The notes under the pieces are model-generated. The model made no database searches and was not told the DNA's origin. It saw only the letters and a list, made by a program, of their open reading frames with translations. From assembly GCA_964608495.1 (NCBI GenBank), contig CAZSOQ010000056.1:1-25180 (forward strand): a stretch of DNA of 25,180 bases, in the 5' to 3' direction. The position numbers and the translations under genes are program-made. Numbering within the stretch: position 1 is the first letter of the stretch; each line of letters opens with the position of its first letter. Source of the stretch: JAKORR01 sp964608495 (GTDB taxonomy: Bacteria; Armatimonadota; Zipacnadia; Zipacnadales; FEN-943). This document shows positions 13,561 through 21,243 of the stretch, in pieces.

Positions 13561-14430
13561 ATGGGCATGAGGGAAGTTATCCAGTCGGGCGAGTTCCTGG
13601 TCACCGCCGAGGTGGCTCCGCCCAAGGGGACCCACCTCGATCACGCGCTCGAGGAGGCCGAGCTCGTGCGCGGCCGTGTCCACGGGATCAACGTGACCGA
13701 CCTGCAATCGGCCGTGACCCGCGCCAGCTCGCTGGGGATGTGCATAAGGCTGCTGGAGGCCGGCCACCACCCCCTCCTCCAGGTGGTGTGCCGAGACCGG
13801 AACCGCCTCAGCCTCCAGTCGGAGCTGCTGACCGCGGCGGCCTTCGGCATCACCGACTTCCTCGCGCTCACGGGCGACCACACGACCCTCGGCGACGACG
13901 CCCGCGCCATGCCCGTCTTCGACCTGGACAGCGTCCAGTTGATCCAGGCCGCGCGAGCCCTGGAGCAAGGCCACGACCTCGGGGGCAACGAGCTGGAAGG
14001 CGACCCGCCCAGCTTCTGCGTGGGCTGCGTAGTGAACCCCGGCGCGGAGCCCCTCGAGCCCCAGCTCATGAAGCTGCGCAAGAAGCTCCACGCCGGGGCG
14101 GAGTTCGTCCAGACCCAGGCCGTCTACGACCCGGCGCGCTTCGAGTACTTCATGGAGCAGGTCGGCGACATCGGCGTGCCGATCATGGCGGGGATCGTCA
14201 TCCTCAAGAGCGCCGGCATGGCCAGGTTCATGAACAAGAACGTGGCCGGGGTCTCGGTGCCCGAGGGGCTCATTGACCGGATGGCGAACACCGACGACAA
14301 GAAGCGCGAGACGAGGGAGATAACCATCGAGCTCATCCAGGCCCTGCGCCCGATGTGCCAGGGCGTGCACATCATGCCCCTGGGCTGGATGCACGTGGTG
14401 CCGCCGGTGCTGGACGCCTGCGGCCTCTAG
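13561..14430 (+). CDS. metF: Methylenetetrahydrofolate reductase (MetF family)
   Basis: This enzyme interconverts 5,10-methylene-THF and 5-methyl-THF using flavin. The 289-residue sequence resembles short, anaerobe-type MetF proteins. Landmarks are TAEVAPPKGTHLDHAL with the catalytic glutamate at residue 17, HGINVTDLQSA, GITDFLALTGDHTTLGD, GAEFVQTQAVYDPARFEYF, and PIMAGIVILKSAGMARFMNK. The start is ATG at 13561 with GGAGGTG ahead of it. It closes the folate block. In acetogens a MetV zinc partner is often next door; none is present here. Its methyl-THF could accept or donate methyl groups through the corrinoid and UroD-like proteins encoded upstream, or serve methionine synthesis. Confidence 0.95.
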   Translation: MGMREVIQSGEFLVTAEVAPPKGTHLDHALEEAELVRGRVHGINVTDLQSAVTRASSLGMCIRLLEAGHHPLLQVVCRDRNRLSLQSELLTAAAFGITDFLALTGDHTTLGDDARAMPVFDLDSVQLIQAARALEQGHDLGGNELEGDPPSFCVGCVVNPGAEPLEPQLMKLRKKLHAGAEFVQTQAVYDPARFEYFMEQVGDIGVPIMAGIVILKSAGMARFMNKNVAGVSVPEGLIDRMANTDDKKRETREITIELIQALRPMCQGVHIMPLGWMHVVPPVLDACGL

Positions 14431-14475
14431 AGAGAGGCCCGGCCTCCACCCCGCGGTGGGAATTCGCCCCGCACA

Positions 14476-14499
14476 GGCCGAGCGCACCGGCGCTCGGCC
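14476..14499. terminator. Bidirectional terminator-like hairpin between convergent genes
   Basis: GGCCGAGCGC (14476-14485) pairs perfectly with GCGCTCGGCC (14490-14499) around a 4-base ACCG loop. It lies in the 74-base gap where metF (+) and the zinc-ribbon gene (-) converge, the right place to end both transcripts. T-tracts are lacking. Confidence 0.6.
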
Positions 14500-14504
14500 G
14501 CGGA

Positions 14505-15317
14505 CTACTCGGCAGGGGCCTCCGGCGTGGCGGGGGGCTGCACGGTCTTCAGGCCGCTCGCCAGCCCGATCAGCACGTTGATGATGAGCAGAGCGATGGC
14601 CACGATGGCGGCGGTGACCATCTTCCCCCCAAGGTCGCGGGTGTCATCGTCCTTGCTGAGCTTGAAGATGATGCCGAGGACCAGCCCCAGGGGAGGGATG
14701 ATGAAGCTGGCGATGACGAGGCCGGCGACGGTGAAGGATGAGATTCCCACGACGCGCGGCCGGCCACCGAACCGGATATCCTCGATGGCCTGGGTGCCGG
14801 TCCAGGCGCGGTGCACCTGCCCGGCAAAGGCCAGCAGTCCGGCCACGGCGACGGCCAGGGTCATCACGCCCAGGCAGAGCTGGTCGCCGAACATCCCGAA
14901 GCCCTGGTCCTTCAGATAGCCCGGTGTCAGGCCCCCCAGGGCCTTCAGGCCGCCGACGCCCGCCAGGAGCTTCAGCCCCGTCATCAGGCAGGCCAGACCG
15001 ACCCCGAGACCGATGATGGCGGTGAGAATCGCCGCCCCGCGTTCCGCACGCAGGCGCTCCGCGAGCTGGTGGTCGAACTCCCGCAGGCGAGTGTCCTCCC
15101 CCACGTCGGTGGCGACCCCGGCGGCGGCCGTGGCGGCGACGGCCACGCGCTGTTGGCTGCTCGTGACCACGGGCCCTGTCTGGGCCGCGTCAGCCGCGAG
15201 CTTCTTGCGGGCCTCGACCAGATCGAGGCCACACTCCATGCAGACCGAGTCAGTGGGCTGCACCTTACTGCTGCAGCGGGGGCATTTCTCTAGTCCCATC
15301 TGGGTCACCCGAAGCAT
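14505..15317 (-). CDS. Zinc-ribbon multi-pass membrane protein of unknown function
   Basis: I do not recognise a specific family. The 270-residue product begins with a zinc-ribbon-like pair, CPRC (Cys12, Cys15) and CMEC (Cys26, Cys29). A charged alanine-rich linker to about residue 90 follows, then about four hydrophobic helices (roughly 93-120, 150-168, 195-222 and 234-256), and a short Pro/Glu tail. A start at the inner ATG (15299, MGLEKCPRC) is also possible; neither start has a strong ribosome site. Bacterial proteins of this layout often act as membrane-anchored, poorly characterised DUF4190-like or signalling proteins; no enzyme motif is visible. It has its own promoter and is transcribed alone, convergent with metF. 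Confidence 0.75.
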   Translation of the reverse strand: MLRVTQMGLEKCPRCSSKVQPTDSVCMECGLDLVEARKKLAADAAQTGPVVTSSQQRVAVAATAAAGVATDVGEDTRLREFDHQLAERLRAERGAAILTAIIGLGVGLACLMTGLKLLAGVGGLKALGGLTPGYLKDQGFGMFGDQLCLGVMTLAVAVAGLLAFAGQVHRAWTGTQAIEDIRFGGRPRVVGISSFTVAGLVIASFIIPPLGLVLGIIFKLSKDDDTRDLGGKMVTAAIVAIALLIINVLIGLASGLKTVQPPATPEAPAE

Positions 15318-15365
15318 CCATTAAGTAAGTAGGCACGCAGGTCCGGGCCCCGCGCACCGGCGCAA

Positions 15366-15394
15366 GTTATACCACAAGCTCCCCGCCACGACAA
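15366..15394 (-). promoter_or_regulatory. Sigma-70-type promoter for the zinc-ribbon membrane protein
   Basis: On the minus strand TTGTCG (15394-15389) and TATAAC (15371-15366) are separated by exactly 17 bases, ending about 48 bases before the start codon at 15317. Both boxes match the consensus at five of six (TATAAC) and four of six (TTGTCG) positions, which is striking in such GC-rich DNA. Confidence 0.65.
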
Positions 15395-15486
15395 CCGCGC
15401 CATGCCCTTCCGCTCCCTTGCCTCGCGCGCAGGACACGGCCGGCCGCCCGCCGAATACCGCCCGCAAGCCCGGAGGTGACAGGGAC

Positions 15487-17562
15487 ATGAGCAAGGGAGT
15501 ATCCCGCAGAGAGGCGATACGCAGCATGGCGCTCGGCGCGGCCGGTGCCGCGCTGGGCCTCAGCGCCCGAGCCCCAGCCGCGGAGCGCAGGCCCAACTTC
15601 GTCTTCATCCTCACCGACGACCAGCGCTGGGACGCCATGAGCAACATGCGCAACGCCTTCCCCTTCCTGCGCACCCCGAACCTGGACCGGCTGGCACAGG
15701 AGGGGGCCAGGTTCGAAAACGCCTTCGTGACCATCTCCCTCTGCTCGCCCAGCCGCGGCTGCTTCCTGACGGGCCGCTACGCCCACAGCCACGGCGTGCG
15801 CGTCAACGAGCGCAACGACCCCTATCCCGGCGTCCAGACCTACCCTGAACTGCTCCACCAGGCCGGCTACCGCACCGCCTACGTTGGCAAGTGGCATATG
15901 AGGCCGGACCCGTCGCCGCGGCCCGGCTTCGACTACTGGCTCAGCTTCCGGGGCCAGGGGGTGTACGCCGACCCCGACCTGAACGAGAACGGACGCGATT
16001 TCAAGGCCGAGGGCTACATGACGGACCTGCTCACCGACTACAGCGTGCGGTGGCTCCAGCACCAGGATCAGCCCTTCTGCCTGTACCTGGCCCACAAGGC
16101 GGTCCACGGCCCCTTCACGCCCGCGGAGCGGCACGCCCAGGCCTTCCCCGACGCCGAGATCGCCGAGCCCGCCAGCTTCCAGGACAACCTCCGCGGCAGG
16201 CCGGCGTGGATGCGTCGTTCCGCCGTCTACGGCGCCCGAGCCGAGCAGTGGCACGACTCGGAGGGCAAGCCCGTACCGGACGAGCTCCCGCCCGCAAAGT
16301 GGGACCCGAAGCAGAAGGGTCGCCTGGATTACCTGCGGACGCTCCTGGCCGTGGACGACAGCGTCGGGCGGGTCCTCGAGGCCCTGGAGCAGATGGGCCA
16401 GCTCGACGACACCGTGGTGATCTTCGCCGGAGACAACGGCTTCTTCCTGGGGGAGCACCGCCGAGGCGACAAGCGCCTGGCCTACGAAGAGTCCATCCGG
16501 ATCCCAATGATGATGCGCTACCCGGCCCTGGCCCGGGCGGCGAGCCGACCGCGCGAGATGGTCCTCAACATAGACGTGGCCCCCACGATCCTCGACCTGG
16601 CCGGCCTTGAGGCGCCCAGGGAGATGCAGGGCGCGTCCCTGCGTCCCGTCCTCGACGGCCGCACCGCCGACTGGCGCCAGTCCTGGCTCTACGAGTACTT
16701 CCAGGAGGGGTGGCTCCCCGGCATCCCGACGATGGTGGGGGTCCGCACCGAGCGATGGAAGTACGTCACCTGCCCCGAGGTAGACGATCTGGACGAGCTC
16801 TACGACCTGCAGACCGACCCCCTGGAGATGCGGGACCTGGCCACCGACCCCGACCACCACGACCAGCTAGAGGCCATGAAGGCCGAGCTGGAGCGCCTTC
16901 AGAAGGAGACCGGGTGGGGCACGGAGCCCGAGGTGAAGCTGCCGGCCGTGGCCGCGGAGCCCGAGGCGGTGCTGGTCCTCACCTTCGACGCGGACGAGGG
17001 CGACCGGGCCGTGGACAGCAGCGGCAAGGACAACCACGGCCAGGTGCAGGGCGCCGCCCTCGCGGACGGCAGGCAGGGCAAGGCACGGCGTTTCGACGGC
17101 AAGAGCTACATCACGGTGCCCAAGGCCGCCGGCATGGACCCGAGCATGAAGCCCCTCACCGTGTCGGCCGTGGTCAAGCCCGAGCAGCCGAAGGGTGTGA
17201 TACTGGCCCGTGGCGGCCAGACCCAGGGCTTCGCCCTCTACCTCGACGAAGGGCGGCCGGTCTTCGCCGTGCGGTCGTCGGGTGACGTGGCGGTGGTGCG
17301 GGCCGACCGCCAGGTAGGCGGAGACTGGGTCGAGTTGACTGGGATGCTGACCCGCGACCTGCGGCTCGTGCTGTACGTCAACGGGGAGAAGGTCGCGGAG
17401 GGCAAGGCGAGCTGGTTCCTGTCCACGGACCCCAACGAGGGCCTCGAGATCGGCCAGGACCGGGGCACGAAGGTCGGTCTATACGAGGGCGAGAACGGCT
17501 TTGTCGGCCTGATGGAAGAGGTGCGGGTCTACACGGGCGAGAAGCCGCCGGGCGCCAGGTAG
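15487..17562 (+). CDS. Tat-exported sulfatase with C-terminal LamG-like domain
   Basis: This 691-residue protein probably removes sulfate esters from carbohydrates outside the cytoplasm. It starts with a twin-arginine signal (SRREAIRSMALGAAGAALG). The alkaline-phosphatase-fold sulfatase domain follows, with metal-binding Asp44/Asp45 in FILTDDQRWD, the formylglycine motif CSPSRG (Cys86, matured by a sulfatase-modifying enzyme not encoded here), GKWHM, and VIFAGDNGFFLGEH. Residues about 490-685 form a LamG/concanavalin-like jelly roll beginning VLTFDADEGDRAVDSSG and ending LMEEVRVYTGE. GGAGGTG at 15472-15478 fixes the ATG at 15487. The N-terminal part resembles choline-sulfatase/iduronate-sulfatase-like S1 enzymes; the substrate is unknown. 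It stands alone, with convergent ftsH downstream. Confidence 0.92.
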   Translation: MSKGVSRREAIRSMALGAAGAALGLSARAPAAERRPNFVFILTDDQRWDAMSNMRNAFPFLRTPNLDRLAQEGARFENAFVTISLCSPSRGCFLTGRYAHSHGVRVNERNDPYPGVQTYPELLHQAGYRTAYVGKWHMRPDPSPRPGFDYWLSFRGQGVYADPDLNENGRDFKAEGYMTDLLTDYSVRWLQHQDQPFCLYLAHKAVHGPFTPAERHAQAFPDAEIAEPASFQDNLRGRPAWMRRSAVYGARAEQWHDSEGKPVPDELPPAKWDPKQKGRLDYLRTLLAVDDSVGRVLEALEQMGQLDDTVVIFAGDNGFFLGEHRRGDKRLAYEESIRIPMMMRYPALARAASRPREMVLNIDVAPTILDLAGLEAPREMQGASLRPVLDGRTADWRQSWLYEYFQEGWLPGIPTMVGVRTERWKYVTCPEVDDLDELYDLQTDPLEMRDLATDPDHHDQLEAMKAELERLQKETGWGTEPEVKLPAVAAEPEAVLVLTFDADEGDRAVDSSGKDNHGQVQGAALADGRQGKARRFDGKSYITVPKAAGMDPSMKPLTVSAVVKPEQPKGVILARGGQTQGFALYLDEGRPVFAVRSSGDVAVVRADRQVGGDWVELTGMLTRDLRLVLYVNGEKVAEGKASWFLSTDPNEGLEIGQDRGTKVGLYEGENGFVGLMEEVRVYTGEKPPGAR

Positions 17563-17622
17563 GACCCAGCGACCGCCGGGCGCTGGCGGCCCTCGTGCAT
17601 CGCCCGGACGGGGTGGCGCCCT

Positions 17623-19572
17623 CTAGCTTCCCGGCTCAGGCACGGGTCCGGAGAGACCCGGGCGCGGTGCCTGCTCGGCGGCCGGCCTGGACTCCTCGGC
17701 CGGCTTCTCCTGGCCCTTCTGCTCGGCCACCGGAGCTGGCCTGTGCTCGGACAGCACCCCAGTCTGCACGATCTCCGCCACCTGTTCGGCGTCCAGCGTC
17801 TCGTACTCGAGCAGCGCCTCGGCCAGGACTTCGAGCTTGTCGCGGTTGCGCTCGAGGATCCGGCGCGCCTTCTCGTAGCTCACGTCCACGATGCGCCGCA
17901 CTTCCTCGTCTATCAGCCGCGCTATCTCCTCCGAGTAGTTGCGCTCCTCCGACAGCTCGCGCGCCAGGAAGATCGGCCCGTGCTTCTTGCCGTACTGCAG
18001 CGGCCCAAGCTGCTCCGACATCCCGTACTCGGTCACCATCCGACGGGCGAGCTCCGTGATGTGCTCCAGGTCGTTGGCCGCCCCCGTCGTGATGTCCCCC
18101 AGCACCAGCTCCTCGGCCGCGCGGCCCCCGAGGGCCTGAACGATCAAGTCCAGGATCTCGGCCCGCGACATCATGTACCGGTCTTCCTCCGGCGTGATCG
18201 AGGTGTGACCCAGCGAGAAGGCGCGAGGGAGAATCGTCACCTTGTCCACCGGCGGTGCGTCGGGCAGCTCGGCGCCCACCAGCGCGTGCCCCGCCTCATG
18301 GTAGGCCACGATCCGCCGCTCTCTGTCGCTGATGACCAGACTGCGGCGCTCCGGGCCGGAGATGACCCGCTCGCGGGCTTCCTCGAAGTCCTGCATCTCG
18401 ATGGCGGCCCTGGTGCGGCGGGCGGCCAGCAGCGCCGCCTCGTTGGCCACGTTCTCCAGGTCCGCGCCCGAGAACCCCGACGTGCGCCGGGCCAGGGCGG
18501 CCAGGTCCACGTCCGCGGCCAGGGGCTTGTTGCGCACATGGATCCTCAGGATGGCCTCCCGCTCCCGCACGTCCGGGTTGTTGACCACGATGCGCCGGTC
18601 AAACCGGCCTGGCCGCAACAGCGCCGGGTCGAGGATGTCCGGCCGGTTCGTGGCAGCCATGATGATGACGTTCGCGTTCGGGTCGAACCCGTCCATCTCG
18701 ACCAGCAGCGCGTTCAGCGTCTGCTCGCGCTCGTCGTGTCCGCCCCCGATGCCGGCCCCGCGCACGCGTCCCACCGCGTCCAGCTCGTCAATGAAGATGA
18801 TCGCCGGCAGGTGCTGCTTCGCCTGGTTGAACAGGTCCCGCACCCGCGACGCGCCCACGCCCACGAACATCTCCACGAAGTCCGAGCCCGCGATATAGAA
18901 GAAGGCCACGCTCGCCTCGCCCGCCACGGCCCGCGCCAGCAGCGTCTTACCGCAGCCCGGCGGGCCCACCAGCAACACGCCCTTCGGTATGCGGGCGCCC
19001 AGGCTCCGGTACTTCTCACGGTCGCGCAGGAACCCGACGATCTCGCACAGCTCCTCCTTCACCTCTTCCATGCCGGCCACGTCCGCGAAGGTGACGCGGT
19101 CCCAACTGTCCCCGACCAGCTTGGCCTGGCTGCGGCCGAAGGAGATCGCCTGGCTCCCCGACGACCGCATCTGGCGCACGATGAGCCACCAGGCGAAGAA
19201 CACGAAGACCCCGAGGAAGAGAATCTGTGTAACGTAGCCTGCAACCCGGTCGCTCCAGCCGGCCCCGGTCACGGCGATCTGGACGTTGGGGGCGAGCTCG
19301 TGCAGCTTGTCCGCGAGCGCCGGGTCCGGCGGCACCTCGACCCGGTACCGCTTGTACTGACTGTCCGCGACGAAATCGCCTTCGGCCCGCTGTCCCGCGA
19401 CGATGGCGACGGACGCGATGCGGCCCGCGGCAAGGTCAGCAACGAAGTCCGTGTAGTAGTCGTAGTGCTTCACGGTCATAGCCTGACCGGCGATCTTGGG
19501 CCAGGCCCAGGTCACGTACAGTATGGTCAGAATGACGAGAAGACCCACGAAAGTCTGGTATCTCATATTCAT
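17623..19572 (-). CDS. ftsH: ATP-dependent zinc metalloprotease FtsH
   Basis: FtsH is a membrane-bound AAA+ protease that degrades misfolded membrane proteins and short-lived regulators. The 649-residue sequence has a membrane helix at about 8-24, a periplasmic domain to about 110, a second helix at about 113-133, Walker A GPPGCGKT (203-210), Walker B AIIFIDE, the second region of homology with ATNRPDILDPALLRPGRFDRR, the zinc motif HEAGH (425-429) and the third zinc ligand Asp501 in NDLEHI. The last 50 residues are a Pro/Glu/Ala-rich tail. It starts six bases after tilS ends, without a clear ribosome site. An ATG two codons downstream is equally possible. The common tilS-hpt-ftsH order is seen here without hpt. 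Confidence 0.97.
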   Translation of the reverse strand: MNMRYQTFVGLLVILTILYVTWAWPKIAGQAMTVKHYDYYTDFVADLAAGRIASVAIVAGQRAEGDFVADSQYKRYRVEVPPDPALADKLHELAPNVQIAVTGAGWSDRVAGYVTQILFLGVFVFFAWWLIVRQMRSSGSQAISFGRSQAKLVGDSWDRVTFADVAGMEEVKEELCEIVGFLRDREKYRSLGARIPKGVLLVGPPGCGKTLLARAVAGEASVAFFYIAGSDFVEMFVGVGASRVRDLFNQAKQHLPAIIFIDELDAVGRVRGAGIGGGHDEREQTLNALLVEMDGFDPNANVIIMAATNRPDILDPALLRPGRFDRRIVVNNPDVREREAILRIHVRNKPLAADVDLAALARRTSGFSGADLENVANEAALLAARRTRAAIEMQDFEEARERVISGPERRSLVISDRERRIVAYHEAGHALVGAELPDAPPVDKVTILPRAFSLGHTSITPEEDRYMMSRAEILDLIVQALGGRAAEELVLGDITTGAANDLEHITELARRMVTEYGMSEQLGPLQYGKKHGPIFLARELSEERNYSEEIARLIDEEVRRIVDVSYEKARRILERNRDKLEVLAEALLEYETLDAEQVAEIVQTGVLSEHRPAPVAEQKGQEKPAEESRPAAEQAPRPGLSGPVPEPGS

Positions 19573-19578
19573 TGTGTA

Positions 19579-21021
19579 TCACAAACCGCCAACGTCCCCG
19601 CATCCAGTACGATACGGAGTCGCCTCCAGCAGCAGAACGCGTCGCACGCCTTCCGGTGGGCGCGCTTTTTCGCCGACTCGCATCCCTGCCACCCAGATTA
19701 TACCCGCCTGCGGGTGAATCACAAGCGCCTTGCGCCCCCGTTCGTCCCTCGCCACCTTCGCGTCAACGAAGAAGTCCTGCAGCTTCCTGCTCCCCGGCGC
19801 ACCCAGGGGGAAGAACCGATCCCCCGGCCGCCACCCCCGGACCAGCAGCCCGACGGCCAGCGATTCGGCCACCACGGCCCTCGTCGGACCGGCGCCCGGT
19901 GCCTCCTCCGCGGCGATGATCCGAGCGCCGATGCTGATCCCCGCCTCCGGCACGTCCACGCGGCCGGGCACGGGCAGGGGCCGCTCGGGGATCTCCGGCG
20001 CCGGCTCTTTCGGCGCCCCGATCTCCAGCCAGCCGTAGGCCACGCGCCCCTCCAGGCCACCGGGAAGGGTCACCTTGTGCCCGGTCTGCCCCTCGCGCGC
20101 GGCATGGATCAGAGCGCGGAAGTGCACCTGAGACCAGTCCCACAGTGGCCCATGGGCTTCGCTGGCGGCGTGTCTGAGCACACGGATCAGCAACCCGTCG
20201 GGCAGCGCCCTGATGCTCGCCAGCCGTACCCTCGCCAGTCCCGCCGCCGTCTCCACCGCGCCCCCGAGGGCTTCCCTCACCAGTGCCTCCGTCCAGGCCA
20301 TCTCGGCATCCACGGCCTCGGCGCAACGCAGAACGGCCTCGGCGGCTCGCGGGCGGTATTCGGCTTCGAGCAGGGGCAACAGCTCGTGCCGTATCTTGTT
20401 TCTTAACGACGCTCCAGCTTCGAGATTCGTTCGATCCACGCGCCAGGTCAGCCCCGCCGCGCGGCAGTAGGCCTCCGTGTCCGCCCGCCAGACCTCCACG
20501 AGCGGCCGGACAAAGGGTGGGCGCACCGGCGGAATCCCGCGCAGCCCCCACAGCCCGCTCCCCCGCAGCAGGTGCAGCAGCACGGTCTCCACGCGATCGC
20601 TGGCCGTGTGCCCCAGCGCGATACGCTCGCAGGAATGCTCGCGGGCCTGCTCGCGCAGGAAGCCATGCCGCAGACGACGCGCCGCGGCCTCCACTCCGCG
20701 TCCCATGCGCTCGGCCTCGGCGCGCACGTCCCCCCTGCCGACCACCGCCTCCAGGCCATACCGTGAAGCCAGGGCCTGAACGTACAGGGCGTCGGCGTCA
20801 GCCTCCTCGCCGCGCAGGCCATGATGGAAGTGGGCCACAACCAGCGCCAGGGCGCCCTCGGCCGCGAGGCGGACCAGGACATCGAGCAGGGACACCGAGT
20901 CAGGCCCTCCCGAGACGGCCACGAGCAGTCTCTGGCCCGGGTGCCACATCTGATGCCTGCGCGCCGTCTCGCGGACCCGGGCCAGGAAAGACTCGATTGT
21001 GTCCTGCGTCGCGGGCGGCAT
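19579..21021 (-). CDS. tilS: tRNA(Ile)-lysidine synthase TilS
   Basis: TilS attaches lysine to cytidine 34 of the CAU-anticodon isoleucine tRNA, changing it to read AUA; it is normally essential. The 480-residue protein has the PP-loop VAVSGGPDSVSLLDVL (SGGPDS at 37-42), then VAHFHHGLRGEEADAD, ALGHTASDRVETVLLHLLRGSG, and RNKIRHELLPLLE, followed by substrate-binding and C-terminal TilS domains (LLVRGWRPGDRFFPLGAPGSRKLQDFFVD). The ATG at 21021 is chosen over one 63 bases upstream because GGAGG sits at 21031-21027. It probably shares a transcript with ftsH, which also has an internal promoter within this gene. The 222 bases upstream show no obvious promoter. Confidence 0.95.
   Translation of the reverse strand: MPPATQDTIESFLARVRETARRHQMWHPGQRLLVAVSGGPDSVSLLDVLVRLAAEGALALVVAHFHHGLRGEEADADALYVQALASRYGLEAVVGRGDVRAEAERMGRGVEAAARRLRHGFLREQAREHSCERIALGHTASDRVETVLLHLLRGSGLWGLRGIPPVRPPFVRPLVEVWRADTEAYCRAAGLTWRVDRTNLEAGASLRNKIRHELLPLLEAEYRPRAAEAVLRCAEAVDAEMAWTEALVREALGGAVETAAGLARVRLASIRALPDGLLIRVLRHAASEAHGPLWDWSQVHFRALIHAAREGQTGHKVTLPGGLEGRVAYGWLEIGAPKEPAPEIPERPLPVPGRVDVPEAGISIGARIIAAEEAPGAGPTRAVVAESLAVGLLVRGWRPGDRFFPLGAPGSRKLQDFFVDAKVARDERGRKALVIHPQAGIIWVAGMRVGEKARPPEGVRRVLLLEATPYRTGCGDVGGL
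19697..19724 (-). promoter_or_regulatory. Sigma-70-type promoter for ftsH inside tilS
   Basis: On the minus strand TTGTGA (19724-19719) and a perfect TATAAT (19702-19697) are 16 bases apart, about 125 bases before ftsH. The sequence lies inside tilS coding DNA, where the TATAAT spans isoleucine codons. It would give ftsH expression independent of tilS, for example during stress. Confidence 0.6.
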
Positions 21022-21243
21022 GGGCGCCTCCGGGCGGCCGGCGGTCCGGCGAACGCCCCGCGGCTTTCCTGTCCAGGGAGTCACGCCGCCCCGGTGGCAG
21101 AGCCGCGTACCGGCCCACCACGAGGCCGTCGTCAGTGGGAAGTGTGCCGCGAATCGGTCAGGGGCGCAAGCTTCGAAGGCCGGACGGCGCGCCGTGCACG
21201 CCGCGTCGCCGTCGCGGAGTCCCGCCGGCGCCCTCCCGACCCT

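Noticed and set aside
10132..14430. Calling the folate block a complete Wood-Ljungdahl acetogenesis cluster.
   Set aside because: Only the methyl-branch folate enzymes are present. No CO dehydrogenase/acetyl-CoA synthase, corrinoid iron-sulfur protein, MetV or formate dehydrogenase genes are seen in the window.
15709..15722. A GGTTCGAAA string resembling a tRNA T-loop.
   Set aside because: It lies inside the sulfatase reading frame and no acceptor or anticodon stems can be built around it.
17545..17586. Repeated CCGCCGGGCGC strings near the end of the sulfatase gene and again near 13521.
   Set aside because: An 11-base G/C-only string is expected to recur by chance in DNA of this composition, and the copies share no flanking structure.
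17743..20406. Long plus-strand open frame opposite ftsH and tilS.
   Set aside because: It is an antisense shadow. The minus strand carries intact FtsH and TilS motifs over the same DNA.
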